Of a stretch of 34,149 bases of DNA, positions 5,492 to 13,589 are shown in pieces. The position numbers and the translations under genes are program-made. Below the pieces are notes generated by a model that was given only the letters and a program-made list of their open reading frames with translations, searched no databases and had not been told where the DNA came from. The stretch spans positions 1 through 34,149 of IMG/VR virus record IMGVR_UViG_3300049825_000530. One strand, 5' to 3'. How positions within the stretch are numbered: the first letter of the stretch is position 1; each line of letters begins with the position of its first letter. Source of the stretch: a virus.

Positions 5492-7700
5492 GTTTGAGGT
5501 CCAGGTCTTGCCAGTCGGTGGTCCAGGTGGTGGTGCCGTTGGTGTTGTCGTAAACAATTGAGGACACGGGCGTATTTAATTCGTAGCGCTGGCCGTTGGC
5601 GGTTAGGTAGGTGACGACGACCCCGCACGGGGGGTAGATGACGCCACCACCGTCGTAATCTGCCGAGCTTGGGATGTCACCGTTGCATTTCAGCGTCCAG
5701 CTTGCATTGCGGTGGACGGTGCCTTTTTTGAATGGGCCATACCACGCGACGGATAGCGCGTGAATGCGTGCCAATGCATCGCGGTCATCGCGTATGATGA
5801 TGGGGCTACTGCCGCTGTTTCTGCGACCGGGGCTTGCACCGGCGTCTTCGTTGGCTGAATCAATGTCCCAAATTGCGTTTGGAGCGGCAAGCCACAGGTG
5901 AATGTCATTGATGGTGATGATTTTCTTGCGCGGCGATGATTCGACTCCCGTCGCCAAGCGCACGCGATGGGGAAGGCGGAAACCGAGGGTCATCACTAGG
6001 TCTTCGTAGTTGTAAAAACTTCCGAGTGACGATTCGTCTTTATCGCCAATTGATCGCGTTCCGGATTCCAAGTCACTGCTAACGGTTACCAAAAAGCCGT
6101 CAGGCATAAGTCGGAATTGTACTCCCAATTCGGTTTGCTCAATTCTCTCATATAAATCGCTAGATTTATACAATAAAACCAACGGGCCACGACGCGAAGG
6201 CGTTCCACCGGCGGCGGCGGCGGTCGACCCATCGTTACGCGCCACCCCACCGTTAAGCACATAGCCTTCGTAGAGCGGCAAATCGTCCAACACCTCGACC
6301 GTTGAGGTGGCGCTATCACCCTTATATCCGCCTGTCGTTTTAATGTCCCCCTGATCATTGCATCGGTAATCACAATTTACACCAGGGCCGTCGTTGCCGT
6401 CCCCCACCAACATTTTGAACCCGCGCTTGAGACGATGGAGATTAAAAACGTATTTCCAACGTTCGTCCAAACGCTTTTCCGCATCGAGCGCCACAAATGC
6501 CGTCTCATCTGCCGTTGACCAGGCGGGCGCGAGCGTGAGCGAGTGTTCGACCGTGGCCATGACTTCGATTTGCTCACCCTGAGTCACCAAATAATCAACG
6601 CGGTATTGCTCGGCGTCTCCCAGGGATAAAGACACCACTCGGTGGTCACCAATAAGATCGACAGTAACCGCCGTTTCGTTACTGACAGCCCCCTCAATAT
6701 GCACGGAGACGCCATTGCTCGGTTTATTATATTCAACATCCGCGGGAAGCTGCGGATAAACAAGCAAAAAACAGGTCAATTTACCGGTCGGGGAAGACTC
6801 GTCAAACGTTGGATAAACCGCGCCACGGCCACGACTGCGTGCGCAAATCCTGGTGAGCAAATCAAAAACCGTGTCCCCGTCTTGAACCGGCCAAGGACTG
6901 GCATCGTCGAATAAATCGGTCATGCCGGTGAATGACCAATGTGGCTGTCCACTTGGTCTACCAATGGCCAGGATGTCATTGATCACTTCGGTATCGGTCC
7001 AGGAATTTCCCGCACCAGGCAGAACGAATTTCGTTCCTAATACGCCTTGACCTCTATCTATCTCCCAGCTCCCATTTGAAGGATCGCGATTGCCGGCAAC
7101 CTGAGACGGTGACTTTGCTGAATAATTATAGCCAGGATGACCAGCAGCGGGTGCGATAGTTCCCGCTGAATCGATAAATCCATGGCGGTCTAAATACCAT
7201 CGTTTCGTGCGGTGGATTGCATCAACGCAATAATAGGTAATTTCGCCGGATGGAATTTCCGCACCGCCCCACGGGCTGTCCATTTGATATTCGCAAGACC
7301 CCCACCAAACCGTTTTCCAGGCCGCGTCTAATATGTCGCCATTGGCATCCACATAGGCGGCTTGCAATCTTATCTCTTTGCCCGTCAGGTCTGGCAGGTC
7401 CAGGGTATCTGATGCGGGGTCCCATTGATTGCCGGTGGCCATATTTTTAGCGCTGGCTGCACTGGCTCCGACAATGCGTGATTGGAATAATCCATAGCGG
7501 AAAATGATTTCAGCCGTCCCAATTTGTGGTAATAGTGCCCGTGAATAATTTTTTAGGATGAAGCCAAACGCCTGCGCGCCTTCTTGCTCCATTTTTTCAA
7601 TGGCCCAACCACCGCCGCTGTTGACCGATCCGCCCCACGTTGACCGCGTGAGGAGTCGGAATTGTGGCCAACTTGCGTTTTTAATCGGTAAAGTAATCAT
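5484..7700 (-). CDS. Large distal tail protein (738 aa), probable tail hub or tip component
   Basis: 738 residues from the ATG at 7700. That ATG overlaps the preceding stop as TAATG and has GGAG upstream; a 10-residue-longer frame exists but begins inside the previous gene. The sequence is beta-rich, with many Trp, Asp and Gly, and without membrane segments or long helices. The segment around residues 240-290 (SWTDTEVINDILAIG and DTVFDLLTRICARSRGR) resembles the hub-like domains of tail-tip proteins, which carry a receptor-facing platform. It is the largest gene of the tail region and lies where baseplate hub or tip proteins occur. No peptidase or lysozyme signature was seen. Function is inferred from size, order and composition. 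Confidence 0.75.
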   Translation of the reverse strand: MITLPIKNASWPQFRLLTRSTWGGSVNSGGGWAIEKMEQEGAQAFGFILKNYSRALLPQIGTAEIIFRYGLFQSRIVGASAASAKNMATGNQWDPASDTLDLPDLTGKEIRLQAAYVDANGDILDAAWKTVWWGSCEYQMDSPWGGAEIPSGEITYYCVDAIHRTKRWYLDRHGFIDSAGTIAPAAGHPGYNYSAKSPSQVAGNRDPSNGSWEIDRGQGVLGTKFVLPGAGNSWTDTEVINDILAIGRPSGQPHWSFTGMTDLFDDASPWPVQDGDTVFDLLTRICARSRGRGAVYPTFDESSPTGKLTCFLLVYPQLPADVEYNKPSNGVSVHIEGAVSNETAVTVDLIGDHRVVSLSLGDAEQYRVDYLVTQGEQIEVMATVEHSLTLAPAWSTADETAFVALDAEKRLDERWKYVFNLHRLKRGFKMLVGDGNDGPGVNCDYRCNDQGDIKTTGGYKGDSATSTVEVLDDLPLYEGYVLNGGVARNDGSTAAAAGGTPSRRGPLVLLYKSSDLYERIEQTELGVQFRLMPDGFLVTVSSDLESGTRSIGDKDESSLGSFYNYEDLVMTLGFRLPHRVRLATGVESSPRKKIITINDIHLWLAAPNAIWDIDSANEDAGASPGRRNSGSSPIIIRDDRDALARIHALSVAWYGPFKKGTVHRNASWTLKCNGDIPSSADYDGGGVIYPPCGVVVTYLTANGQRYELNTPVSSIVYDNTNGTTTWTTDWQDLDLKHG

Positions 7701-8116
7701 TAAATAAACTCCGTGAGGGTCAGCTTCCAAACAAATACGACATGCGCTAATCCAGCCGCACCGGCGCCGGTGGCTGGTCCAGGGACGCAGGTTGCTATGA
7801 CGCCATCAATATGGACTTTTTTTGCTTGGTACGTCACCGTATCGAGTGTCATTTTTAAGGTGCCCAACGACTGTACAAATCGCGCTGCTTTTCTTTTTAA
7901 TTCAATCGCCGCGTCGTAGGTTGCCGCGTCAGAAGTCGCGTAGAGCTGGAACTGCGGATATTGTTTGAACACGGTACGCCAACGACGGCCATCGACGCCT
8001 GGCGTTGTTAATTCTTCCGATTCAACAATTGGCTCGTCCTCCATCATTCCGGTGTCGGTGAGCACCGTAAGGAATTGAATCGTGCCGCCGCCGTCTTGCG
8101 CTAGTGATCCGCTCAT
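7700..8116 (-). CDS. Tail-associated protein of unknown function (138 aa)
   Basis: 138 residues, starting at an ATGA overlap with the end of the helical 312-aa gene, with AGAGGG as ribosome site. Mixed alpha/beta: an N-terminal strand-rich part (GTIQFLTVLTDTGMM), a helix AAIELKRKAARFVQSLG, and a hydrophobic C-terminus ending in VFVWKLTLTEFI. Position between the candidate tape-measure protein and the large tail protein corresponds to distal-tail/minor-tail genes in siphophages. No named family recognised. Confidence 0.75.
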   Translation of the reverse strand: MSGSLAQDGGGTIQFLTVLTDTGMMEDEPIVESEELTTPGVDGRRWRTVFKQYPQFQLYATSDAATYDAAIELKRKAARFVQSLGTLKMTLDTVTYQAKKVHIDGVIATCVPGPATGAGAAGLAHVVFVWKLTLTEFI

Positions 8117-9051
8117 GGTCCGCCCTCTGGACTGGTGGAAAAGTTGGGGCGCGGCCCAGAACCAGCGCGCATGAGTTCATTACTTGTTTTAATTTGTTTC
8201 AATTCTTTGAGCATCTCACTTGCAGCAGATCCATTGTCGAGAATCGCATTATCAACGGCCCTCGCACCACCCTCCAGAAAAGGCCCCGCCATCGACATAG
8301 CCCCCAATGCCTGAAAGCCAACTTCTTGTAGGCCATTAATAAACCCTCCATTGCGGGTGCTTCTGAGGAGTCGCGCAATCTCTCCAGTCCGGCTCTTTAA
8401 TCCGCTGGCCGATTCTTTATCAGCCTTTTCCTGTTCGGCATTCCTGGTTTTGTTTCTAAGCATCATTTCGACGAAGCTCTCATCCGAAAGCCTTGAATTT
8501 CTTTCTTGAGCAACGCCCCGTAAGTCTGTCAGCGGAAGGTTTTTTTCTAACCGCCCAAATATCTCATCTTCGTTAATGACTTGACTATTAAAAAGCCTCG
8601 TTGCTTCAGGAAGCTTACTTCGGTCATAGGGACGACCGTTTTTAGTTTTTCCAGAAGCGAACCTGGAAAAAAAATTATCCGACTCTTCCTGAGAACGACC
8701 GCCACCAGCAAATTGCATCGTGGCAAGCGCTCCCGCCATTCCACTCGGACCTTTATCTAAACCCAGGGCAATGGCGGTTTTTTCTCTTTCGAGACGGTCA
8801 CCACCGGCTTTTTTGTTGCCCTCAATTGATGCCGAACGTTGCCGCTCAACCTCCCTAGTCACCGCTGACATGACGCCCATAATAGCGTTTATTTTGACCA
8901 ACGAACTGACTAAAGGCTTGGCCCAATTTTCTATTTGTTTTCCTACGCTCGCCGCGTCCTTCGCTGCTCCCCTTAATTTTTGTGCGGTTTTTTCTGCGGC
9001 CTGGTCTATTTTTCCATTGTCCGCATCAATGACGATTTTCGTGTTAGCCAT
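8113..9051 (-). CDS. Helical tail protein, candidate short tape-measure or internal tail protein
   Basis: 312 residues from the ATG at 9051, which has GAGGATAAT upstream and follows the previous stop by one base. The frame from 9117 merely extends into the preceding gene. The protein begins MANTKIVIDADNGKIDQAAE, a pattern typical of tape-measure N-termini (a short strand, then long amphipathic helix with KTAQKLRGAAKDAASVG). It then has charged helices and a Gly/Ala-rich hydrophobic stretch near residues 245-275. It sits where the tape measure belongs, after the tail tube and two further genes. At 312 residues it is very short for that role; a known rule of about 1.5 angstrom per residue would imply a tail near 47 nm. 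Confidence 0.7.
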   Translation of the reverse strand: MANTKIVIDADNGKIDQAAEKTAQKLRGAAKDAASVGKQIENWAKPLVSSLVKINAIMGVMSAVTREVERQRSASIEGNKKAGGDRLEREKTAIALGLDKGPSGMAGALATMQFAGGGRSQEESDNFFSRFASGKTKNGRPYDRSKLPEATRLFNSQVINEDEIFGRLEKNLPLTDLRGVAQERNSRLSDESFVEMMLRNKTRNAEQEKADKESASGLKSRTGEIARLLRSTRNGGFINGLQEVGFQALGAMSMAGPFLEGGARAVDNAILDNGSAASEMLKELKQIKTSNELMRAGSGPRPNFSTSPEGGP

Positions 9052-9052
9052 A

Positions 9053-9874
9053 TTATCCTCTGGTCTTTCCGGCGCCGGTGGGGCGGGGTTGTCCTGCGCC
9101 GGTGCTGCGGCCGTCAACGCTTCCAGCGAAGCGGGCGGTTAGGCCGCCTTGTAGGCTGGCGTTTAATGCGGATCCGAAATTGGCTACGATGTAATCAAAT
9201 TCCCAGCCGGGTAATTCTCCCAAGATCCGCACGGCCCAATGGTTTTGGCGGTTGCCGCGGGGCATGGTGATCGTCAGTTGGGTTTTGCTGGCGGTGGAGA
9301 TGGCGCGGGCGCGGGCGCCGGCAATGGCTCCGTCGCGCAATTGGCCGGTGTAAACCAGCGGCACCATGACATCGTCTGCTGCGAGATTCACGGCGTAATC
9401 GCGCACTTTATTTTTTGCCCAGGCCCTGATGTCGTGGTGCATTTTTTTAATGTTCGCGCCGTCTAGCCATCGAGCGCGGCGGGCTTTGCCGTAGCGCGAG
9501 GCGTTGGTGGACATCCATTTGTCTTCGAGTTCTCGCGGGATTGGCTTATTTCCCCACGGGTCCCAGCCGAAAAACTCACGCGACAGGATGCGGCGATAGA
9601 TGGCGGCTAGGTCGTGCGCGCCGTCTGATTCGGCGCTACGCAATTTGGTGGTGGCCATGCGGGCGTTGTTTTTGGGGTAATTAAACGGAGCGCGTTTGAC
9701 GTAGGGAGAAAAACGTCTAGGCAAAAATGATTTGATCCACGATTTGCCCGCGAGCACCAACGATTCGCGCACCATACGGTTGCGTTCGCCTGGACGGAAT
9801 AGGGCCAATGCGGCGCCGCTGGCGTCAATGCGGGCGCGGATTGCGCCGTTGCCGGTGGCAAAGACCGTGGTCAT
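9053..9874 (-). CDS. Tail morphogenesis protein of unknown family (273 aa)
   Basis: 273 residues, ATGA-type overlap with the preceding gene and AAGG upstream of the ATG. Basic protein rich in Arg and Ala with helical segments; a central block contains RRILSREFFGWDPWGNKPIP and a run of conserved-looking aromatic residues. The C-terminus (GAGQPRPTGAGKTRG) is a flexible Gly/Pro/Arg tail, so the apparent GAGKT is unlikely to be a Walker motif. Lying between the small chaperone-like gene and the helical tail protein, it may be a minor tail or assembly protein. I do not recognise it. Confidence 0.7.
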   Translation of the reverse strand: MTTVFATGNGAIRARIDASGAALALFRPGERNRMVRESLVLAGKSWIKSFLPRRFSPYVKRAPFNYPKNNARMATTKLRSAESDGAHDLAAIYRRILSREFFGWDPWGNKPIPRELEDKWMSTNASRYGKARRARWLDGANIKKMHHDIRAWAKNKVRDYAVNLAADDVMVPLVYTGQLRDGAIAGARARAISTASKTQLTITMPRGNRQNHWAVRILGELPGWEFDYIVANFGSALNASLQGGLTARFAGSVDGRSTGAGQPRPTGAGKTRG

Positions 9875-10455
9875 GGTTCGACCTTTAATTTTTGACTGGT
9901 GGCAATGCCCAATACCGACAGCGCTAGGGCGTCGTCGATCAGGCAGAGCTTGCCCAATATTTCCATCGTTAGGTGATGGGTGAGTGTCAACAATTCAGCG
10001 GTCCAACGGCAGGCCATGGACATGTCCATGCCTGCGTCGTTGTCGCTGAGTAGCGCATCACGTGCGGCCTGGGTAATTGCCACGGCACGCAATTGATCGG
10101 GCGTGAGCGCGGGTAAATAATCTTCGCCGTACGCGACGGCAAAATGGCGGGTGCCGTCAGGGCCGCTGATCACGGGCGCTGACCAGGTGCGGCCTTGTAG
10201 ATCTGTGGCGTCACAGGTGCGCGCCCAGCGTTGGTCGCGGGTGATGTCCTGTGGATTAAATGGCGACAATAACGCGACGTCATAACCATCGGCCAATGGT
10301 CGCCAGTCGGTGCGGTCGCCAACTAAATAGGCTTCCCCGATGGCCCATGCGGTGGCGCCTTCGCCTAAATCGCGGCGCTGCAAATTAGCGGCACCGACCA
10401 ACCAGGCGGGCGGGGTTTGGCTGCGTTCTGGTTTTTTGTCGCGGTATAATAACAC
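9871..10455 (-). CDS. Possible tail assembly protein (194 aa, GTG start)
   Basis: 194 residues beginning with a GTG at 10455, two bases after the tail-tube stop. It contains an N-terminal part with several Trp and Asp residues and a helical C-terminus with a hydrophobic stretch (ELLTLTHHLTMEILGKLCLIDDALAL). Genes directly after the tail tube in siphophages usually encode tail assembly chaperones, often with a programmed frameshift. No slippery heptamer feeding a second product was noticed here, and the next gene is a separate overlapping frame. Role inferred only from order. Confidence 0.65.
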   Translation of the reverse strand: MLLYRDKKPERSQTPPAWLVGAANLQRRDLGEGATAWAIGEAYLVGDRTDWRPLADGYDVALLSPFNPQDITRDQRWARTCDATDLQGRTWSAPVISGPDGTRHFAVAYGEDYLPALTPDQLRAVAITQAARDALLSDNDAGMDMSMACRWTAELLTLTHHLTMEILGKLCLIDDALALSVLGIATSQKLKVEP

Positions 10456-10457
10456 GA

Positions 10458-11363
10458 TCAGGTCGCAGGTACGGTGGCAGAGGTGGACACGACCAAGGGG
10501 TGCGTGGTCGTGGTCGAGAGGGCGTGGACTTCAACGCCGAGTTTGGGAATCTCTAAATGACTGGCGCTCATTTCGGCGGGGTGAATGCGGCCACTGGCGG
10601 CGGTAATGGAGATACCGTTAGCGGTTCCCACCAGGCCGGTGGTCGCGTCGTAACGGCGGAAATATTGCACCACGTTTGAGGTGATATTAGCGCCCAATAA
10701 ACCAATGGCTCCCAGCATGGTGATCGGGTCGCTGTGGCCGCCCATCAATTTTGGCATGCCGCCCAAGCGCCCGGCATAGCGCGGGAAGCGGTCGCCGTCG
10801 TTGCGGTGAAGCTTTAATTCCTGGCCTAATTCTCCACCAGCAGACACCAAGCCGCTGATCACGGTGCCGTTGACCGACATGGGGCCAATGGTGTGTAAAA
10901 TTGGCTGACTGACGAGGGTTGGCAGCGCGTTGTTGTTGGTTTGGGTCAACGGGTGCGTGGTTGCGTCGTTGGCCAAAATGGCAATTTCTACGGTTGCCAT
11001 TAATAATCCGTCCTGATCGACGGACCAACCCGTGATCATGGCCGCGCCTAAACAACTGGCGGTCAGTGCCCATTTGCTATGAACGCTTGAGGCGCTTTGT
11101 TCAAAGTCGACAAATTGCGCCAAGTATAAATCCATCGCCGTCAATTTGAGCACGCCCAAACCGACAACATCATAGGCCGACTGGAACGGCATGGTCAATT
11201 TAATCGTGGGGTTCGCGCCACTGACACGCACTAACGAGCCGTACAGGTTCGCGCTGTGCTTGTCCACGTCGGCAATAATGCCTGGGCCAAGGTCGATTTG
11301 TTTGACGGCGCATACGGTTGAGTTTAGGCGCACGGGCGCGAGTGATGAAATAAGTGTGGTCAT
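10458..11363 (-). CDS. Probable major tail tube protein
   Basis: 301 residues, beta-rich, no membrane segments, preceded by AAAGG at good distance. The N-terminal part (VRLNSTVCAVKQIDLGPGII, then YGSLVRVSGANPTIKLTMPF) gives alternating strands like tail-tube and major tail proteins. The C-terminal half (ISGLVSAGGELGQELKLHRN) is again beta-rich. It follows the head-tail joining and tail completion genes and precedes the possible chaperone, the canonical location of the tail tube gene. Assignment is by order, size and composition; no unique motif is available. Confidence 0.68.
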   Translation of the reverse strand: MTTLISSLAPVRLNSTVCAVKQIDLGPGIIADVDKHSANLYGSLVRVSGANPTIKLTMPFQSAYDVVGLGVLKLTAMDLYLAQFVDFEQSASSVHSKWALTASCLGAAMITGWSVDQDGLLMATVEIAILANDATTHPLTQTNNNALPTLVSQPILHTIGPMSVNGTVISGLVSAGGELGQELKLHRNDGDRFPRYAGRLGGMPKLMGGHSDPITMLGAIGLLGANITSNVVQYFRRYDATTGLVGTANGISITAASGRIHPAEMSASHLEIPKLGVEVHALSTTTTHPLVVSTSATVPAT

Positions 11364-11366
11364 TGG

Positions 11367-11777
11367 TTAGCCTTTCAGGCCGTATTCAAATTCGATGTTA
11401 ATGGCGTTGCGGGTGAATCCGTCAGCGGTCTTGGCATCGCCAGGAGTGGCGGCCAAGCCGGTCACGCCGCCACGTAATGGCAGGCCGGTGGTTTGCGCCT
11501 GTAATTCGTTGACGATGGCCATGGCGAAGGCTTCGGTTTGTCCGACATCGCCGGTGTGATAAATGACCAGCAATAAATTACCCGAGGGCAAGCCAGCCGC
11601 GCCGGCGGCATAGGGTGTGCGGGTGGTGGGTGATGCCGAGATGACGCCAATAATGCCGACCGTGGTGGTGTCTTCGGTCGGATAAAATAAACCGGACAGG
11701 CCAGGCGTCCATGACGCGCAGGCAACAATCATATTGGCGAACGATGTCACCACGGCAGGGGCGTTAGTGAGTGTCAT
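11367..11777 (-). CDS. Probable tail completion/terminator protein
   Basis: 136 residues. The ATG overlaps the stop of the preceding joining gene (ATGA) and has AAGGGTG in front. An alpha/beta pattern is seen: an N-terminal helix (APAVVTSFANMIVACASW), strands (GNLLLVIYHTGDVG), another helix (EAFAMAIVNELQAQT) and a final strand NIEFEYGLKG. Small alpha/beta proteins of this size immediately before the tail tube gene are usually tail terminators, which cap the tail tube and bind the head connector. No sequence motif proves it. Confidence 0.6.
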   Translation of the reverse strand: MTLTNAPAVVTSFANMIVACASWTPGLSGLFYPTEDTTTVGIIGVISASPTTRTPYAAGAAGLPSGNLLLVIYHTGDVGQTEAFAMAIVNELQAQTTGLPLRGGVTGLAATPGDAKTADGFTRNAINIEFEYGLKG

Positions 11778-12136
11778 TTCACACCCTTGCGATCAGGTCC
11801 CAAGGTGGTGGTGTCAATCAACATCACTGGGCACACTTGTTGCACGTCAATTTTTACATCTTCAACGGCGTAGGTTGAGTTGGTGACGCTGTCTTTTATT
11901 TGGTAGCCCTTGCCTAATTGCGGCGTCACCGGTCCCTTTAATATGCCGGTTCGTTTCAGGATATAAGCGTCTGCATTATCGTCGTATTCCTGGCCCTGAA
12001 CGCGGTCGAGGGTCAGCACGAAACCGGCTAACGCGGTGAAGCTGCCCGTTGTACCAAGGCGATATGATAACGATTCACCCTTGGCGGTGGCCAAGAAAGA
12101 AAGTCCACGGGTGAGGGTGTCGGATATGACAGACAT
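11774..12136 (-). CDS. Probable head-tail joining protein
   Basis: 120 residues, mostly beta: strands around ESLSYRLGTTGSFTALAGFV, LTLDRVQGQEYDD and GYQIKDSVTNSTYAVEDVKI. Small beta-barrel proteins of this length between head genes and the tail terminator are commonly stoppers or head-tail joining proteins (the lambda gpFII/SPP1 gp16 type). The start follows directly after the lipoprotein-gene stop's neighbour region with no gap, and its stop is overlapped by the next ATG. Fold and role are inferred from size, pattern and order. Confidence 0.6.
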   Translation of the reverse strand: MSVISDTLTRGLSFLATAKGESLSYRLGTTGSFTALAGFVLTLDRVQGQEYDDNADAYILKRTGILKGPVTPQLGKGYQIKDSVTNSTYAVEDVKIDVQQVCPVMLIDTTTLGPDRKGVK

Positions 12137-12661
12137 TTAGGCGTGGTCCACGTAGGTTGATGGTGCTGGTATTTGCTTGGCTAATTCTACAGACTGTTCG
12201 TGCAGCTTGTCGCGGGATTGTTTTAATTCTGAAACGCGCTGTTCCTCGCGTTTGCGCGCTAGCATTTCTCGCAAATACATGGCGGCGGCGGTGGTCGCTA
12301 AACCAGCGGCGCCGGTTTCGGTTGGGGTTACTCCGCCCCATGGTTTTGAGGTCGCTTGGATGCCGGTTAATTTCGCAATGCCTGCGTCAACTAATTTTCC
12401 AACGATGGCACCAGTTTGTTGGGCGATGGCTTGCGCGTCGATTTGGGTTTTGCTGTCGGTGTGGGCGGCTTGGTCTTCGCTGCCGTTGCGTTCAACGGTA
12501 AACGACAGCGGCAACGTTAGCAAAGATCCGTCCGCTTGTGGCAAGACCATATTGCCGGACACAGCAATGTGGTCTTGCTTGACGGTCTGCGCCTGCGTAT
12601 CTGTGCGGGTTTCCGTGCAACCAGACAGGATTAATGCAATTAATAATAACGCTTTATACAT
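12137..12661 (-). CDS. Phage lipoprotein with C-terminal coiled coil
   Basis: 174 residues from the ATG at 12661, preceded by AAGGA. The longer frame up to 12871 is a shadow of the upstream gene. The N-terminus MYKALLLIALILSGC is a textbook lipoprotein signal with lipobox LSGC and lipidated C15. After it come a beta-rich section (SGNMVLPQADGSLLTLPLSF), a Gly/Ala-rich middle and a charged coiled coil at about residues 128-165 (LARKREEQRVSELKQSRDK). It partners with the preceding gene, which encodes a membrane-anchored coiled-coil protein. Together they resemble a two-component spanin or lysis-accessory pair, although 174 residues is long for an outer-membrane spanin. Insertion between head and tail genes is unusual for a lysis gene. 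Confidence 0.78.
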   Translation of the reverse strand: MYKALLLIALILSGCTETRTDTQAQTVKQDHIAVSGNMVLPQADGSLLTLPLSFTVERNGSEDQAAHTDSKTQIDAQAIAQQTGAIVGKLVDAGIAKLTGIQATSKPWGGVTPTETGAAGLATTAAAMYLREMLARKREEQRVSELKQSRDKLHEQSVELAKQIPAPSTYVDHA

Positions 12662-13106
12662 CGCGGAAAATCCTTGACGTTTCATCGCTGTTGGTGGATG
12701 GCCGTTTTCTTTCGGCCGCTTCATGGTGTACGGGATGCGGTGATGGGGTGAGGTTGTGCGATGAATCGCTTGGCTCGCCGTGGTCGTCGCCGTAGCGGCG
12801 CAACATTTTAATGGCGCGAAAGCATAGTTCTTTGGTTGATACCAACGCCTCGCTTGAGCGGTCGAGCGCATCAGCTACACGGGCGTTGATTTCGACCATG
12901 GCTTTTTCCCGTTCCAGGGTTCGCTCTCCGGCCTTTGATTGCATGTCAACAACCGTTCGACTCATGAGGTCTAAGCGTTTGGTGTTTTCCACGTCGCGAT
13001 CTTCGCAGCGCTTGGTGGCTATCGCATTCGCACGCCATAACGCCGCGCACGCCAAGAGCGCGGCATAGACCAATAATTCCTCCACGCTCTTGGGGGCGAA
13101 GTCCAT
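12654..13106 (-). CDS. Small membrane-anchored coiled-coil protein (possible inner-membrane spanin or holin-like)
   Basis: 150 residues from the ATG at 13106, which overlaps the preceding stop as TAATG. A single hydrophobic segment at about residues 10-27 (LLVYAALLACAALW) is followed by a long charged helical region (residues 30-105) and a Pro/Ser/His-rich tail. One N-terminal membrane anchor plus periplasmic coiled coil is the architecture of Rz-type inner-membrane spanins, while holins usually have a shorter polar part. The following gene is a lipoprotein, which strengthens the spanin reading. No endolysin is nearby. Orientation and function are inferred. Confidence 0.7.
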   Translation of the reverse strand: MDFAPKSVEELLVYAALLACAALWRANAIATKRCEDRDVENTKRLDLMSRTVVDMQSKAGERTLEREKAMVEINARVADALDRSSEALVSTKELCFRAIKMLRRYGDDHGEPSDSSHNLTPSPHPVHHEAAERKRPSTNSDETSRIFRDV

Positions 13107-13279
13107 TAGAGAGTCGCTTTTTCTGGTTCGGGTTTTGGTGCTGGCGCTGGCTTCCATAAATCAAAAGCCGCATTGATATTGGCCAGCATGATTTGCTGGC
13201 ATGAGGTTGGGCATGATTTCCCTGACAGAAAATCGGACACGACATTCACAATCAGGGCTTTGGCTTGTTCTTCGTTCAC
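13106..13279 (-). CDS. 57-aa hypothetical protein with GTG start
   Basis: A short frame from GTG at 13279 encodes 57 residues starting VNEEQAKALIVNVVSDFLSG (first residue Met in vivo). The GTG overlaps the stop of the preceding gene by the four bases GTGA, and its own TAA overlaps the ATG of the membrane-protein gene. These couplings at both ends support a real gene. Helical N-terminal half with two cysteines (SCPTSC), then a Pro/Lys-rich tail PAPAPKPEPEKATL. A longer frame reaching 13435 is an artefact of the upstream gene. No known family. Confidence 0.65.
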   Translation of the reverse strand: MNEEQAKALIVNVVSDFLSGKSCPTSCQQIMLANINAAFDLWKPAPAPKPEPEKATL

Positions 13280-13581
13280 GGTTGGACTTCGCTTTCTTTT
13301 TCCGCAATGAGTGCGTCGTAGAGGTTTTTTTCTGCAACGAATAAATCGTCGATTGATTTTGCCTGTTGGCAGGCTGCGAGGTAAGCCGCTGCGGCTGGTC
13401 GCTCTTTTATTTGTGCGAACGATTCGCGGAAACATTCGCCAAGGTTGGTTGATTTTCCGTCACTGCTGATTGATTCGCGCAGAATATAAACGGAAGCGTC
13501 GCCACCGTTTGGGGTGTGTCGTCCGACAAAGTGCGTTCGTTCGGTGATGGTTTGGGCGGGTTTGTTTTTTTGAATGGCCAT
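13276..13581 (-). CDS. Hypothetical protein (101 aa)
   Basis: 101 residues, ending in the GTGA overlap with the 57-aa gene. N-terminal half appears beta (THFVGRHTPNGGDASVYILR), C-terminal half helical (IKERPAAAAYLAACQQAKSI then VAEKNLYDALIAEKE). It follows the fibre-like gene 13590-14366 with eight bases between. No recognised domain; could be an accessory or chaperone for the upstream fibre-like protein, judged only by adjacency. Confidence 0.7.
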   Translation of the reverse strand: MAIQKNKPAQTITERTHFVGRHTPNGGDASVYILRESISSDGKSTNLGECFRESFAQIKERPAAAAYLAACQQAKSIDDLFVAEKNLYDALIAEKESEVQP

Positions 13582-13589
13582 ATGATTCC

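Noticed and set aside
9053-9110. GAGKT at the end of gene 9053-9874 as a Walker A motif
   Set aside because: It lies in the last residues in a Gly/Pro/Arg tail with no strand before or helix after it.
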